Shown here one piece after another: positions 43,698 to 55,152 of a DNA stretch of 64,000 bases. Below the pieces are notes generated by a model. The model searched no databases. It was not told where the DNA came from and saw only the letters and a list, made by a program, of their open reading frames with translations. The position numbers and the translations under genes are program-made. Source of the DNA: Undaria pinnatifida (lineage: Eukaryota > Sar > Phaeophyceae > Laminariales > Alariaceae); assembly GCA_012845835.1 (NCBI GenBank), contig JABAKD010000029.1:5110000-5173999 (forward strand), given 5' to 3'. The first letter of the stretch is position 1. Each line of letters begins with the position of its first letter.

Positions 43698-46354
43698 TCA
43701 GACCATGACCGAGGGGAACGTCGCTGAAAGCGTGCGCTCTCGCCGTCGAAAAATAAAGAAAGAGAAAAAAAAAAATACCTGGCTGGAGGAAACCACGCTT
43801 GAAGCGCTAGTTCCCGCCGCCGGTACTACGCCGTGAGAATCGTCCGCAGACGGCGTAGGAGCCCGTGGGCTCTTGACAGAGGAAATCTGTGCTGCGTTAC
43901 TGGACAGGCTAGCAACAGAGCACGACCATCTTCTGAAACCAAAATAGGTACCCCCCGACAGTGTTGTCGACGGTGCCGTACCGCCGTCGAGCTGTCGATT
44001 GCCGTTACGGAATGTGCCAGGATGGCGCGCAAATTTATTTTCGCCCGGGATGTGGGCGGCTCCAAAGCGCATTCGAGGAGCAGAAGCGGAGGCAGAAGAG
44101 GCGGGCGAGCGCAGGATACCACCATGGTGATCCGACGTGTATGTGGTATTGTTGTGACAGTTACCTGGCCCTGATCCTGAAGATGGCGACGATTTTTCTT
44201 GTGGTTGTTTTGGAGAGAGGATTTGTCGTCTCGGCGGTAGCAGACCATGCAAGTTTGTCAACGTCGGTGTGCGTCATCGTCGCCAAATTGGCCTAGTTCA
44301 GGGTTCAAGCAGCCACTCGCAGTGATATACGGACGCCTACAACGCTTGAAGGAATGGTTGTCTTTGTGGCAGTTGAGGCAAAGCCCCCGGTTTTCTCGGA
44401 GGGCATCAGCGCGAGGTGAAAGGAGGCCGCTCCAAAGGGGAGGGTCGTCTGTCTCAAACGAGGTCTTAACGGCGAAACCTTCTGCATGATGATGCTCGTC
44501 TAGTGGCCTGCAGTTTGATGTGTGGTCAAGCCAAGGGTCAGATGAATCATCGATGGGCATGACAGTTGAATGATGGCTCGATCCCGTCTGCCACGAAAGC
44601 GACTGGGACGACACTCGGCCCTGGCCGCGCCCATGATCGGCGGGCCGGGCCCCCGACAGGGCGCATGACCGCGCTCCCGTCGAAGAAACAGGGAGAGAAA
44701 AAAAATGTTTCGCCGTTGACTGCAGGTGTCTTATTAGTCACTAAAAGCCCGCCACATAGCAGCCAACGAGGCGTATGGCCGCGGGTTTGTTGCCTTCGAA
44801 CAAAGGTACAACCCAGGCAGGAGAGCCGGAAATTGCTCATTCGCCGCCACCCGAACCACCTCCCACACCACATCCGTCCCCGGAGACAAAACACGCTCAC
44901 TCCGCGTAGCGGTCGGTATAAGTACGCGAGACTCCACTGAAATCAGAAAAAGGCATGCCGTTACACATTCCAAAAGTATGCAACTTAGTGTAGCCCAAAT
45001 CTGTGTAAACCCCTTCGAATTGCGTGATCAGCAGACGTAACAGGAGGGTGAAAGCCTCAGGCAGATGCTCCTCCTGCCATGGCTCTTGACACTTTTTGCC
45101 TGCCACCACGACCATCTCGCTGTGATCCGTGCTCGAGGACGAAGACGAGCGGGAGGAGGTTTACGAGCCGTCCCACGCTGAACGTCCTCTCGCGCCATTC
45201 CTCTGCCAGAGCTGCGGCCAACTGTCCCGGTTGTTGGACCGAGGTTGCCCCCTCGGCGGCGCTCTCAGGCACACCAGCACCGATGCGCTCACCCCCGCGG
45301 CGGCGGTGGTGGTCGCCACCTCCACCATTTTTGCCGCCACCCCCACGGTTGCGGTCCCGCGGTCGCGACTGTGGAGGCATTTTCCCCGGTTTCGTTCTGC
45401 CAACTCTTCCTCCGGGGTCTGGCCAAAAGACACGGTCGGGGTCCTCGTCGTGGGCTATCAGCAGGGCCTTGACGAGGGAAAGGGACGGGCCGCTTCTCGT
45501 CTGTCTAGCATAGGGCGTACAATCCACGCGAGCCCAGGCCGCTTCCATTGAGGACGTCCGCTTGCCGCGACGCCGGCCTCTCTGACGGGAGGAGGGCGCA
45601 GGCCGTTTCCACCACCGCGGGTCGCCAACGCTGAGGAGAAGTCTACCCGCGGTGCAGACGGCATGCACGCGACGATGCCCTTGAAGAAGGCGTCGTTCCC
45701 GGGTCGTGGTCGCTGGCATGCGACACCCTGCGGGCGCGACGAAGGCAACGGGGCCGCGTTAGCTCCCGCCGCAGCCGACGCAACTGATTGAGCCAGGGCT
45801 TGTTGCGCCCTCTTCGCCACCAGGGACGACTCCCGCGCAACGGTCTTCGCCTGCTCGATATCTTCGTCAAACCGACGTCGGCGTGCTATCGTCTGGTTGG
45901 CGTCGTCGAGCGCCCGCTGGGCCCGCGCCGCCGCGTATGCAAAGTCCAAGGGGCGGCATGGGCGCCCCAGTCCCGGGAACTCTGGGGGTGGCGCTCTGTC
46001 GAGCGCGAAGAGCCCAGGTGGCGGCGGTGGTGCCCTGTCGAGCGCGGGGGGGGCAGCTGGTGGCGCTTCCCCGGGGCTGGCGAGAGCTGGCGTCGAGACG
46101 CCCCCGAGTCCGGTGGGGGTTGGTCCGTCTTCTTCTCAGCGCGAACCAGCGAATCGACCCGCTTGGTTGGTGGGAACGGGTGGAGGTATGGTGCTCCGTC
46201 TTCTGTCTCGTAACCGGAACCCGCCACCGGTGGTTCCCCCCGTCTCGAGTCGCGGAATCTCGAGCGAGCTCTCCCTGTCTCGTGGGCATCCAGGTTGGGG
46301 TGCGTGGAAGACCTCAGCCAGCCCCGAGTAGCCCCCATCGTCACCGGTGGACAT
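43698..46354 (-). pseudogene. gag of element 1
   Basis: Gag forms the particle and binds element RNA. The best start is the ATG at 46352-46354 (MSTGDDGGYSGLAEVF). That frame runs through one TGA (about 46137) into a proline-rich part and a helical part (…ARAQRALDDANQTIARRRRF, coiled-coil-like) down to about 45458. The capsid-like part then continues in other frames, with LITQFEGVYTDLGYTKLHTF, NGMPFSDFSGV and ANEQFPALLPGLY. A zinc knuckle CLNCHKDNHSFKRC (C-x2-C-x4-H-x4-C) is at 44339-44380. A Ser/Thr-rich tail follows to 43698. Frameshifts and stops make it non-functional. Sense upstream is the long leader. Confidence 0.8.
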
Positions 46355-46779
46355 GGTGCCTAGGTGTAGTGAAGGGGGGGGGGGGGGGATATTAACGACG
46401 CGTGAAGAAGCTATGGAGACAGATAAATTGTTTTGGTGTTCCTGCTCCAAGTAGCGGTATATCTGTGTTTCAGCAAACAGCAACAATATGGGCTTTGACT
46501 CCTTCCAGCCTCAGTGATGGTAGCAGCCACGTCAACTAACCGTATAAGAGGAGTACAGCAGTAACAAGGTACCAATCATCATAACCGCAACATAAGAGCA
46601 GCGCCCAGTCTGACCGTAGGGTATGTGGGTAACGCCCGCACGAACCGCAGTACAAGGAGCCAAAACTGGGCAGCACTGACCCTAACCGCAGTGCAGGGGG
46701 TGCAACACAGTAAGGGTACGCCTGCAGCCATCACACTTAAACAGGCATCATTCAACCTAGGCGGGGGGAGGTAGCACAG

Positions 46780-47640
46780 GAAAGCGTCGCCCAAACCGCC
46801 CACGCTCATCGGACCAAAACAGGCAGCATTTAACCTAGGTGTAGTGTAGGGGTTATAAAAAAAAAGGTTCGCCCAACACGCCGACGCTCATTTCACCAAA
46901 ATAGGCAACATTTACCCTACGTGTAGTGTAGGGGGGGAGCACTGTGAAAGGTCGCCCAACACGCTGACACTCGTCGCCCCGAAACGGGCAGCATTTACCC
47001 TAGGTGTAGTGTAGGGGTGGAAGCACAGTGTAAGATCGCTCAACACGCTGACACTCATCGCACCAAAACGGGCAGCATTTACCCTAGGTGTAGTGTAGGG
47101 GGGGAGCACAGTGAAAGGTCACCCAACACGCTGACACTTGTCGCACCAAAACAGGCAGCGTTTTACCTAGGTGTAGTGTAGGGGTGGAAGCACTGTGTAA
47201 GGTCGCCCAACACGCTGACACTCATCGCACCAAAACGGGCAGCATTTACCCTAGGTGTAGTGAAGGGGTGGAAGCACAGGGTAAGATCGCCCAACACGCT
47301 GACACTCGTCGCACCAAAACGTGCAGCATTTACCCTAGGTGTAGTGTAGGGGGGGGAGCACAGTGAAAGGTCGCCCAACACGCTGACACTCGTCGCACCA
47401 AAACAGGCAGCATTTAACCTAGGTGTAGTGTAGGCGTGGAAGCACAGTGTAAGATCGCCCAACACGCTGACACTCATCGCACCAAAACGGGCAGCATTTA
47501 ACCTAGGTGTAGTGTAGGGGGGGAGCACAGTGAAAGGTCACCCAACACGCTGACACTCGTCGAACCAAAACAGGAGGCATTTAACCTAGGTGTAGTGTAG
47601 GGGTGGAAGCACTGTGTACGTTTGCGCACCAACCATTTAT
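46780..47640 (-). repeat. 84 bp tandem array, ~10 copies
   Basis: Units share CCCAACACGCTGACACTC, GCACCAAAAC(A/G)GGCAGCAT and TACCCTAGGTGTAGTGTAGG. Spacing is about 84 bp (for example 47207, 47290, 47372, 47457, 47541). The minus strand reads as 28-residue repeats (LNAARFGAMSVSVLGDLTLC and variants). These may be only a consequence of a length divisible by three. Confidence 0.95.
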
Positions 47641-49214
47641 AAAAAAAAACGGGTAGTATAACCCCCCCAAACAAAGTAGTTTCCCCCGACCGCACTGAAG
47701 GGGGACGGTCGCGCCTACATTAGTGCTGATTGCTGCAGTATCACTGCTGTTTTCACAGGTAACGGTAATTTTAACCGCACCAAGATGGGTAGTGTAGTAC
47801 CAACACCAGCTGTAGAAATATGTGGACGCCCACAGTCGAATAGAAAGGCTGTTTGCCCCCAAAGGTACCGCATTGAACGGGCTGTTCTCCGCTGCGCTTG
47901 TAAAAACTGTGAAGCGCAGTATCTCCGCGAACTGTGTAGTAAGCGCTCTGTAACGGAACGTAGCTGTCCGAACATGTGCAGAGAAGAAGAAAAAACAATT
48001 TCCAGCGTAGACCCTGGCAATATCGTGAAGGGCAGCACATGTACCGGCAGGAATACGGCCTAACGCCCGGACAGCTGAAAAACAAATCCGTACCCACTCC
48101 CACCGATAAAGGGACAGTCACGTTGACAGCAGTACGGAGTGCCGCACGGTCACGGCTGTGCATACACAGAAAGTGGTATTATAGTCCCCGAGTACCCATG
48201 AATGGGAGAATATAGGGCATCTCACACACCAACAGCCTTGCCCAAAAAAAAAGCCAGCACAGAGTTTCAGCGTTCACTAGGTTCAAGTTCTAGTCACGGA
48301 GGGGCCAGGACGAAAAAAAAACGTCTCGAATCGAACTTGCAAGGAGCACTGGCACAGCAGTGGGGGGTGTCAGAGCTGCGGTGCTGTAACTGTAGACGCT
48401 GGGGCAGTGAAGGGTCGAGCTATGTGGTGTATGAGCAGGAGCAAAGTAGGCGGCTTGGCTGCTGTACAGTGACTTCTACAGCAGAGAATCCTGCGGTATA
48501 TGGCAGGCATTGACAGCGAGCCCATTGTGCTGCACTGTATTTGGCACCTCTGCAAAAATGATGGTGGTTCAAGCTACGCGACGGACAGCAGTAGTGGAAC
48601 GCTGTTGATCGAGAAAAATCGGAGAGGGGTCCGAGGTGCGTGAAATTAGTAGCTTGTAGTAATTTCGGCAGAAAGGGGGCAGCTGCTTGTTCGACGCACA
48701 AGAATGATCGATGTATGTACTGAAACCCATACGACAACGCGTGTACTGGAAAATTCGCCAAACGAAAAAGCCCCAACATTCCACGAGCACCGCCTGTTCC
48801 TTCCCAGGTAGATCACAAGGAAGGAGCCCCGACATGAGCTCCTAGAGCACGGTGCCCGTAGTCCAAGGGGTTCCCGCGAAGGGCGGTCTGGCTCCGACAG
48901 CAAAGGATGTGCTGGGCGATGTGCTCTCTCAGCGAGTGAAATCCCCTTAGAAGGTCATTCGAAGGGTTGATTCCAGTATGCTTGTCCGTGGCATGTCGTG
49001 CATATGCCTCCGAGCCCCAAAGCGCGAAAAAAAAAGTACGAGGCGATGGCCGATCTTGGGGCTTGTGCTGGCAACTCGCGGAGATGTGCTGTGCAACATC
49101 CTGGCAGAGCGCGGAGCAAACAAGTCTGATGGGTGGGGCTCGGGCAGTTCCACTACGGAGTGGTCTATGACCAGCTGGCGGTGAACTGATGCGGCCAAAG
49201 GCCGGGACGAAGGG

Positions 49215-49420
49215 TGTGCTCCGAAGAGCAGTGTCGTCCGTCCGTACTCGGAAAGTGTCCTCCGTGTGGTGCGTGCCCAGCAACCAACAGGAGGGACCAA
49301 AATTCGAGACGAGGAGTATGCTCCGCAGAGCAGTGTCGTCCGCACGTACTTGGAAGGTGTCGTCCGTGTGGTCTGTGCGCGGCGAGCAACAGGAGGGGCC
49401 CCTGACATCTCACTGCTGTT
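49215..49420. repeat. 102 bp two-copy tandem repeat
   Basis: TGCTCCG(A/C)AGAGCAGTGTCG begins at about 49217 and 49319. Both units then carry TCCGTGTGGT and CAACAGGAGGG. Lies in the leader of element 1. Confidence 0.85.
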
Positions 49421-49567
49421 GTGGTTGCCGTTGTAGGAGGAAGGGCGCTCCCTCCATTGAGAAGCCACCCGAGAAGGAACAGGGGTTGTGGGCTCGATGG
49501 AAAGCAAAATCAAAATCGCTACGAAAAAAAATCGGAGAGACTGGAAGAACGCTGCCACAATAGCATA

Positions 49568-49585
49568 TCAAGCTCGTCGACGCCA
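49568..49585 (-). promoter_or_regulatory. primer-binding site candidate
   Basis: Two bases after the 5' LTR in sense, TGGCGTCGACGAGCTTGA starts with TGG, as needed to pair with a tRNA 3' CCA. Its complement has GCCA at the end, which would fit a tRNA with G at the discriminator position, such as tRNA-Ser. No tRNA sequence was available to check. Confidence 0.55.
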
Positions 49586-49587
49586 CA

Positions 49588-49856
49588 TGTGAAATTAAAG
49601 GTGGGGGACACAGAGTGCCCCCTGCAGGTCTGCCAATTGAGCAGGTCCTCGGAGAGTACTCACTTTCGTTCCTTCGTAGAGATGTAGCTTTATTCGTTTC
49701 CACCAGAGCCCGGGATAGCTTCTGAGATCGGAGGCGCGTGCCTCCGATCTAATTCCTAACTTCCCCGAATATAAACCGCCAACCTTATCATACAAAACCC
49801 ATCCAAATGATCTCAAATTCGGATACCTACAGGCCTTTCGAGGCCGTATCTTAACA
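49588..49856 (-). repeat. 5' LTR of element 1
   Basis: 269 bp. In sense orientation: TGTTAAGATACGGCCTCG, a TATA-like TTTATATT, the GATCGGAGGC hairpin, AATAAA, and the CACA end. The order TATA, hairpin, AATAAA fits a promoter followed by a poly(A) signal. It is closer to the LTR of element 2 than might be expected, differing at eight bases. Confidence 0.95.
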
Positions 49857-50469
49857 ACCATGCCTTGCGCAGCGGGCAGTCGCTGCACAGCTGTCCCCGA
49901 CCACACGCCAGGCCCACCGAAGTTCACAATCACCAATGCAGAGGCGTCTGCTGGCAGTACCTCCATGGCATTTGTGGTGTGGTGGACCCGCTCGGCACCA
50001 GCAAGATGCACCGCATTTGCTTTTTTTTTTATTATTATCCTCCGGCGGATGGGGAAAAATAAAGCTTTAGCTCACCACACTTCCACGTATTTTCATACGC
50101 GTCGTGTGTCGATTTAACTCAGTCGCTTTCGCAGCCCAACGCTAGCTGGCGCACCCTTCGGGTCCCATTGTAGGTATAGCGTAAGCTGTCCCTATCAATG
50201 GTCTTCGTTACAACCCCGGCAGCGCTTTGCCACACCTGTGCGACCTCCCGCGAGATTGAGATATGATTAAAGAGAATAATATTCTCTGATACCGTAGCCA
50301 ACACAGTATAGCAGAAAGCCGGATTTAAGAGAGGGAAACTTGGTTGGCACGGACCTCTCTTAAACCGTCGCCGCTACTGTATACGAAGATGATCGTATTT
50401 GCACGAATACGAGCCTTGGCTCGCAAAAATATCCGCTAGAAATTCGTCTGAGACGGTGAGATATCGTGC
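49857..50469. other. sequence between element 1 and element 2
   Basis: Not part of either retroelement. It starts with the ACCA target duplication. It contains the second small MITE (50304-50379) and no supported gene. The break into element 2 is at about 50470. Confidence 0.7.
50304..50379. mobile_element. small MITE with TTTAAGAG ends (copy 2)
   Basis: 76 bp. TTTAAGAGAGG and CCTCTCTTAAA form an inverted pair around ACTTGGTTGGCACGG. The right end in reverse is CAGTAGCGGCGACGGTTTAA, matching the left end of 36764-36892. A TA follows at 50380. Confidence 0.5.
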
Positions 50470-51860
50470 GTTATAGTCTGCTGATCACGCACTTCGACGG
50501 GGTTTACACGGATAAGGCCTACACTAAGTTGCATACTTTTGGAATGTGTAACGGCATGCCTTTTCCTGATTTCAGTGGAGTCTCGCGTACTTATACCGAC
50601 CGCTACGCGGAGTGGGCGTGCTTTGTCTCCGGGGACGGATGTGGTGTGGGAGGTGGTTCGGGTGGCGGCGAATGAGCAATTTCCGGCTCTCCTGCCTGGT
50701 TTGTACCCTGGTTCGAAGGCAACAAACCCGCGGCCATACGCCTCGTTGGATGCTATGTGGCGGGCTTTTAGTGACTAATAAGACACCTGCCGTCAACGGC
50801 GAAACATTTTTTTTCTCTCCCTGTTTCTTCGACGGGAGCGCGGTCATGCGCCCTGTCGGGGCCCCGGCCCGCCGATCATGGGCGCGGCCAGGGCCGAGTG
50901 TCGTCCCAGTCGCTTTCGTGGCAGACGGGATCGAGCCATCATTCAGCTGTCATGCCCATCGATGATTCATCTGACCCTTGGCTTGACCACACATCGAACT
51001 GCAGGCCACTAGACGAGCATCATCATGCAGAAGGTTTCGCCGTTAAGGCCTCGTTTAAGACAGACGACCCTCCCCTTTGGAGCGGCCTCCTTTCACCTCG
51101 CGCTGATGCCCTCCGAGAAAACCGAGGGCTTTGCCTCAACTGCCACGAAGACAACCATTCCTTCAAGCGTTGTAGGCATCCATATATTACTGCAAGTAGT
51201 TGCCTGAACCCTGAACTAGACCAATTTGGCGACGATGACGCACACCGACGTTGACAAACTTGCATGGTCTGCTACCGCCGAGACGACCAATATTCTCGCC
51301 CGAACAACCACAAGAAAAATCGCCTCCATCTTGCTGGTCAATCGTCGCCATCTTTCTGGTTAATCATCGCCATCTTTCAGGATCAGGGCCAGGTAAACTG
51401 TCACAACGATACCAAATACACGTCGGATCACCATGGTGGTATCCTGCGCTCGCCCGCCTCTTCTGCCCCCGCTCCCCCTTCTCGAATGCGCCTTGGACCC
51501 GCCCACATCCCGGGCGAAAATAAATTTGCGCGCCATCCTGGCACATTCCGTAACGGCAATCGACAGCTCGACGGCGGTACGGCACCGTCGACAACACTGT
51601 CGGGGGGTACCTATTTTGGTTTCAGAAGATGGTCGTGCTCTGTTGCTAGCCTGTCCAGTAACGCAGCACAGATTTCCTCTGTCAAGAGCCCACGGGCTCC
51701 TACGCCGTCTGCGGACGATTCTCACGGCGTAGTACCGGCGGCGGGAACTAGCGCTTCAAGCGTGGTTTCCTCCAGCCAGGTATTTTTTTTTTTCTCTTTC
51801 TTTATTTTTCGACGGCGAGAACGCGCTTTTTCGGCGACGTTCCCCTCGGTCATGGTCTGA
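50470..51860 (+). pseudogene. gag remnant, element 2
   Basis: Starts within capsid (LITHFDGVYTD…LHTFGMCNGMPFPDFSGV). The frame 50898-51254 carries the zinc knuckle CLNCHEDNHSFKRC at 51132-51173, matching element 1 with one conservative change. A Ser/Thr-rich C-terminal frame (51264-51860) follows. The N-terminal coiled-coil and proline-rich parts are missing. The stretch near 51325-51365 holds a duplicated TCGCCATCTTTC unit absent from element 1. Confidence 0.8.
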
Positions 51861-52680
51861 GTTCGGCAACGGGAACCGCGCTTCCGGCGCCGTTTCCCTC
51901 AGCCGCGGCATAAACTCAGCAATGGGGGTACGCGCTCCAAACGCCGCCCCCATCAACCATGGCACGGAAGCCTGCGCTTTGCGCGCTCCCCCCCCAGGCA
52001 CGCGCCGCGCAACAATATAGCTGCGGTGACGGCGCGTCGACTTTTTACGCGTATGTGTTCATCCCCCCCTCTCCCTGACCAGGCGGTGGCGGTCGGTTTG
52101 AGGTGTGGGACGATCGAACCTCGAAACACTTTTTCTGACCACGAGGTGGCGGTCAATTTGAGGTGTGGGAAGGCCAACACTAAACACCGACATCTTTTGC
52201 GAGGCTCGATCCGGTGTTTGCTCGCGATAACAGCGGGCGCTCTGTCCTATTTTCCATCAAGGAGGAGTCGACAAGATTAGCTACCTCGTCTTCCTTCTCC
52301 AAGAGACATAACGGAAGAGAGCCTCCTCGGGTGAAATTTTTTTTGCCTTGCCCGAGCCCCGCTCCAGAAGACGCCCACAGGGTTTACGGACCCTGCTTCG
52401 TCTTTTAACACGCTAACCCACGTGTTTCAGGCTACGTCTGCCCCGGTGGCACAGGAAGAAGATCCGACACTGCGCGACGGGCCAGTGGTTACTCCACGGC
52501 CTCCAGCCTGATCAGCTGGACGCTATTCCCGTAAATTTACGGAAGAATCGCGCCTCTCGTCAAGCAGAAACAGCTCAGAGCCCCTGCCCCACCGAACGCA
52601 GTTAGAGGAGTTTTCTTGCGATTATACGCCATGAAGCAAAGAGGCCACGACGCGAGAAACCGTGGGTTCGGACTCGCGTC
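51861..52680 (+). other. segment between Gag and NADAR repeats, element 2
   Basis: Holds frames matching those of element 1, with VAVGLRCGTIEPRNTFSDHE and VFARDNSGRSVLFSIK, in two frames (52026-52280 and 52214-52408) because of a frame change near 52190. No protease or reverse transcriptase motif is visible. Confidence 0.5.
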
Positions 52681-53170
52681 GTGCTCCCGAGGCCTGGTGT
52701 TCCTGAGGGGGACACTACAGGCCCAAAGAGCCGAGGACTGGTGTTCCCAGATGGGGACATTGCAGACCCAAATGCCCAACGAGGCTACCGACGGGTTGTC
52801 ACCGTCGGTCTTGGACTCTTTTTCGGGTGCAATGAGGGCGGCTTCTTACGAGTTTCCGCCAGCGAGTGAGGAGGACCCGAGGCAACAAACCCCGGGTTTG
52901 GACTCGCATGTTGCTCCCGAGGACTGGTGCTCCCGCAAGGGGACATTACAGGCCCAAGTAGCCGAGGACTGGTGTTTCCAGAAGGGGACATTGCAAACCC
53001 ACAAATGTCCAACGAGGCTACCGACGTCGGTTTTTGACATTTTTCGGGCGCAGTTAGAGCGGATTCTCGCGCTTTTCCGCCAACGAACGAAGAAAGACCC
53101 GAGGCGAGATACCACGGGTTCGGATTTGCGTCGTGCTCCCGAGGCCTGGTGTTACCGGACGGGGACATTG
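52681..53170 (+). repeat. ~225 bp tandem repeat upstream of the NADAR domain, element 2
   Basis: Units begin with TGCTCCCGAGG(C/A)CTGGTG at about 52681, 52912 and 53134 (spacing about 230 and 222). The frame 52616-53326 is open through this array and reads as imperfect protein repeats (EDWCSQMGTLQTQ-like). Confidence 0.85.
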
Positions 53171-53864
53171 CAGCCCCAAATTCCAACACGGCGTTTGTCT
53201 CTTCTCTCGAATACTCCACAGCCAAAGTGGTGTTATTCTGGCAGCCCCCATCCTATTTTCCACCGTGGTCCCCTTCGTCGTTTGCCGTGGATGACGTACC
53301 ATATTCTTGCGCGGAGCAGTACATGATGGACGAAAATACCTAGTTTTTGCAAGACCGTCGAGCAGTGGGGCTCATTATGTCGTCGCCTCGTCCAAGCACG
53401 CGCAAACGCATCGGTCGAGGCGTGCACAACTTTGCCTCCGCTGTTGGGGACAGGGAGAAGCAAAACGCCGTGTCGCCTGGCACCTACGCCAAATTCACGC
53501 AGAATTTAGCCATATAAAAAAAACACCTTTTGAGCTCTGACAACAAGCTTCTGGCTGAATCCAGCCCTCTGAACCCAATGTGGGGCATTGGTCTCCGGGC
53601 GGATGGTCCCAGGGCCAACAACCCATGCTAGGGGAGAGGAAAAACTTGCTCGGTGAGGCACTTTCTGCCGTTCGCGCAGCTAATTGCGACAATGAGACCG
53701 GGTCGGCGCACCCGGCCTCTCTTAGTCGGTTCCGCACCTGCACTGCGAGTGCAAGAACCAAGAAATCTCGTCCGCGCCGCAACCGGACCGTTAACAGCGG
53801 CCAGCGCTCGCAAAGCCTCCCATTCAGCGTTTCCGACCTATTTCTCGGGCGCTTTGGCCAATGA
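53171..53864 (+). pseudogene. NADAR-like domain, element 2
   Basis: Same domain as in element 1. WSPSSFAVDDVPYSCAEQYM is intact, then a TAG at 53341 where element 1 has an AAG codon. The frame continues with GRGVHNFASAVGDREKQNAV and ends at 53516. A second frame reads LAESSPLNPMWGIGLRADGP then RANNPC, closer to the family (WGIGLR) than element 1. A third frame has GERKNLLGEALSAVRA, the conserved C-terminal helix. About 200 residues across three frames. The conserved Glu of AEQ is present in both copies. Confidence 0.8.
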
Positions 53865-54320
53865 AAAGCCGTGAAGTTGTGGAGATAGCTTCTAGCGTCG
53901 GCCCTGACCTTGCGATGTCAGAACACTGCGCCTGTTTCGTCGAGGGTACCGTGACGCTGGACGACGTTTTGTTCACCATGAAAATCGCGTATATCAGTCG
54001 AGCAACGCTCGACTCGGAGAGGCACTGGACTCCTCTAGACTTGGGGACCGGCAGCATTGCTTGGGTTCCCAAACGTCTCCGAGGATACTGAGGGGAACAA
54101 AGTTCCGCATATCCTCCGGCCACAAGACATACGAGAGCATTGGCAAAATGGGGACCCTCAATGCACGAGTCCAGTGGTAGCTTGAGTTCGTCACCGCGTT
54201 CGATTGCACATTCGAGTACCGCAAAGGCAGCGCCAAGGGCATCGCCGATTTTCCCGCCCCGTTTTCCAAAGCCGCTACGGAGTACGACCGCAGTGGCTTG
54301 AAAAAAATATTCAACCTCGT
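53865..54320 (+). pseudogene. RNase H region, element 2
   Basis: KIAYISRATLDSERHWTPLD and WVPKRLRGY, then a TGA at the same site as in element 1, then in another frame a segment with NARVQW-stop-LEFVTAFDC and YRKGSAKGIADF. This is the C-terminal half of a Ty3/gypsy RNase H. The shared lesion dates to before the two copies separated. Confidence 0.75.
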
Positions 54321-54981
54321 GGGGTTGGCAAGCCCCAACCCCGTTGGAGATAGCGGTATCTACCTCCTACGGACCCGCGGGCTGCGCGCTCCCTCCTCGC
54401 CGATCCCAGGAGTCGGTTCGGGTGGACTCGCGCCCCTCGCTAAAAGCACTGTCTTGGGTGGGCTCGTGCCCCACACCGAAAGCGTTGCTTTGGGTGGACT
54501 CGAATCCCTCGCCGAAAGCACTGTCTTGGGTGGGCTCGTGCCCCGCACTGAACATGCTGCCTTGGGTGGGCTCCCTCTCACCTCTACCGCGTTTCACGAT
54601 TTTCGAACACACGAGCCACTTATAAGGATTGACGGCCTTTCTGTTTCCTCGGGGAGATTCGTCGCTCGTGTTTCTGCCTCCGTCGCCACTACCGACGGCT
54701 GTACCGGCCGCGGGTCGATTTCACCTGCCGCCGACACTGTTTTCGCTTCGGTTTTTGCCATACTCATCGAGGGCGGCACGGGCTCCGCAGAAGCCCTGGC
54801 TGCAGCGACGCCCATCGCACAGCCGACTTATCTATCCCGGAGTTCTTTACAGGAGACGGCCTCCTCCGCGACCACCGGTTCGACTGTGTCCGTCTCCGCC
54901 ATGCTTGGCACTCCAGCCCCTCCGTCGTCGACGACGCGCCGACAAACAGCGAAAACAACGGGTAATGCACCCCCGCTGTAG
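54298..54981 (+). pseudogene. linker between RNase H and integrase, element 2
   Basis: A 227-codon frame. It has FNLVGLASPNPVGDSGIYLL, four GGL repeats of ~15 residues at 54421-54570 (STVLGGLVP, ALGGLES), then an Ala/Ser/Thr-rich part. It is the same in element 1 (40573-41235). No enzymatic motif; it looks like a flexible polyprotein linker. Confidence 0.6.
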
Positions 54982-55152
54982 ATTATGGATTCGGGCCCGG
55001 CGGGGCCCCTCGGCCATCTTGCGGACGAAGTACAACCCCGTCGCGAGTTCCACGGCCGCAGATGACCCAGTCGCCGCCGCGACCCCTGTTCTTGTCGACT
55101 CGCCAGTCCGCACGGTGCCACTACCGTCCGACCGCGACCACGCAGAGCCTAT

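Larger units (their letters stand above)
46355..49587 (-). other. 3.2 kb leader of element 1
   Basis: Between the 5' LTR and gag. It holds an 84 bp tandem array, a 102 bp two-copy repeat, a G-run at 46375-46388 and otherwise only short frames without motifs. It is absent from element 2. Its length is far beyond a usual LTR-element leader. Confidence 0.7.
36947..49856 (-). mobile_element. Complete but defective Ty3/gypsy chromovirus-like LTR retrotransposon (element 1, 12.9 kb)
   Basis: Two ~269 bp LTRs begin TGTTAAGATA and end AATTTCACA in the sense orientation, with TG…CA ends and a 4 bp target duplication, ACCA (36943-36946 and 49857-49860). They differ at six bases and one indel (about 2.5 percent). 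Sense order, reading down from 49856: 5' LTR, primer-binding site, 3.2 kb leader with tandem repeats, Gag with zinc knuckle, a segment of unknown function, a NADAR-like domain, RNase H, integrase, chromodomain, polypurine-like tract, 3' LTR. The element is unusually long. No protease or reverse transcriptase core was found. Stops and frameshifts occur in gag, RNase H and integrase, so it cannot move by itself. Confidence 0.9.

Noticed and set aside
43833-44174. Plus-strand frames in the gag region as an aspartic protease
   Set aside because: No DTG or DSG motif, and the coding sense of the element is the minus strand.
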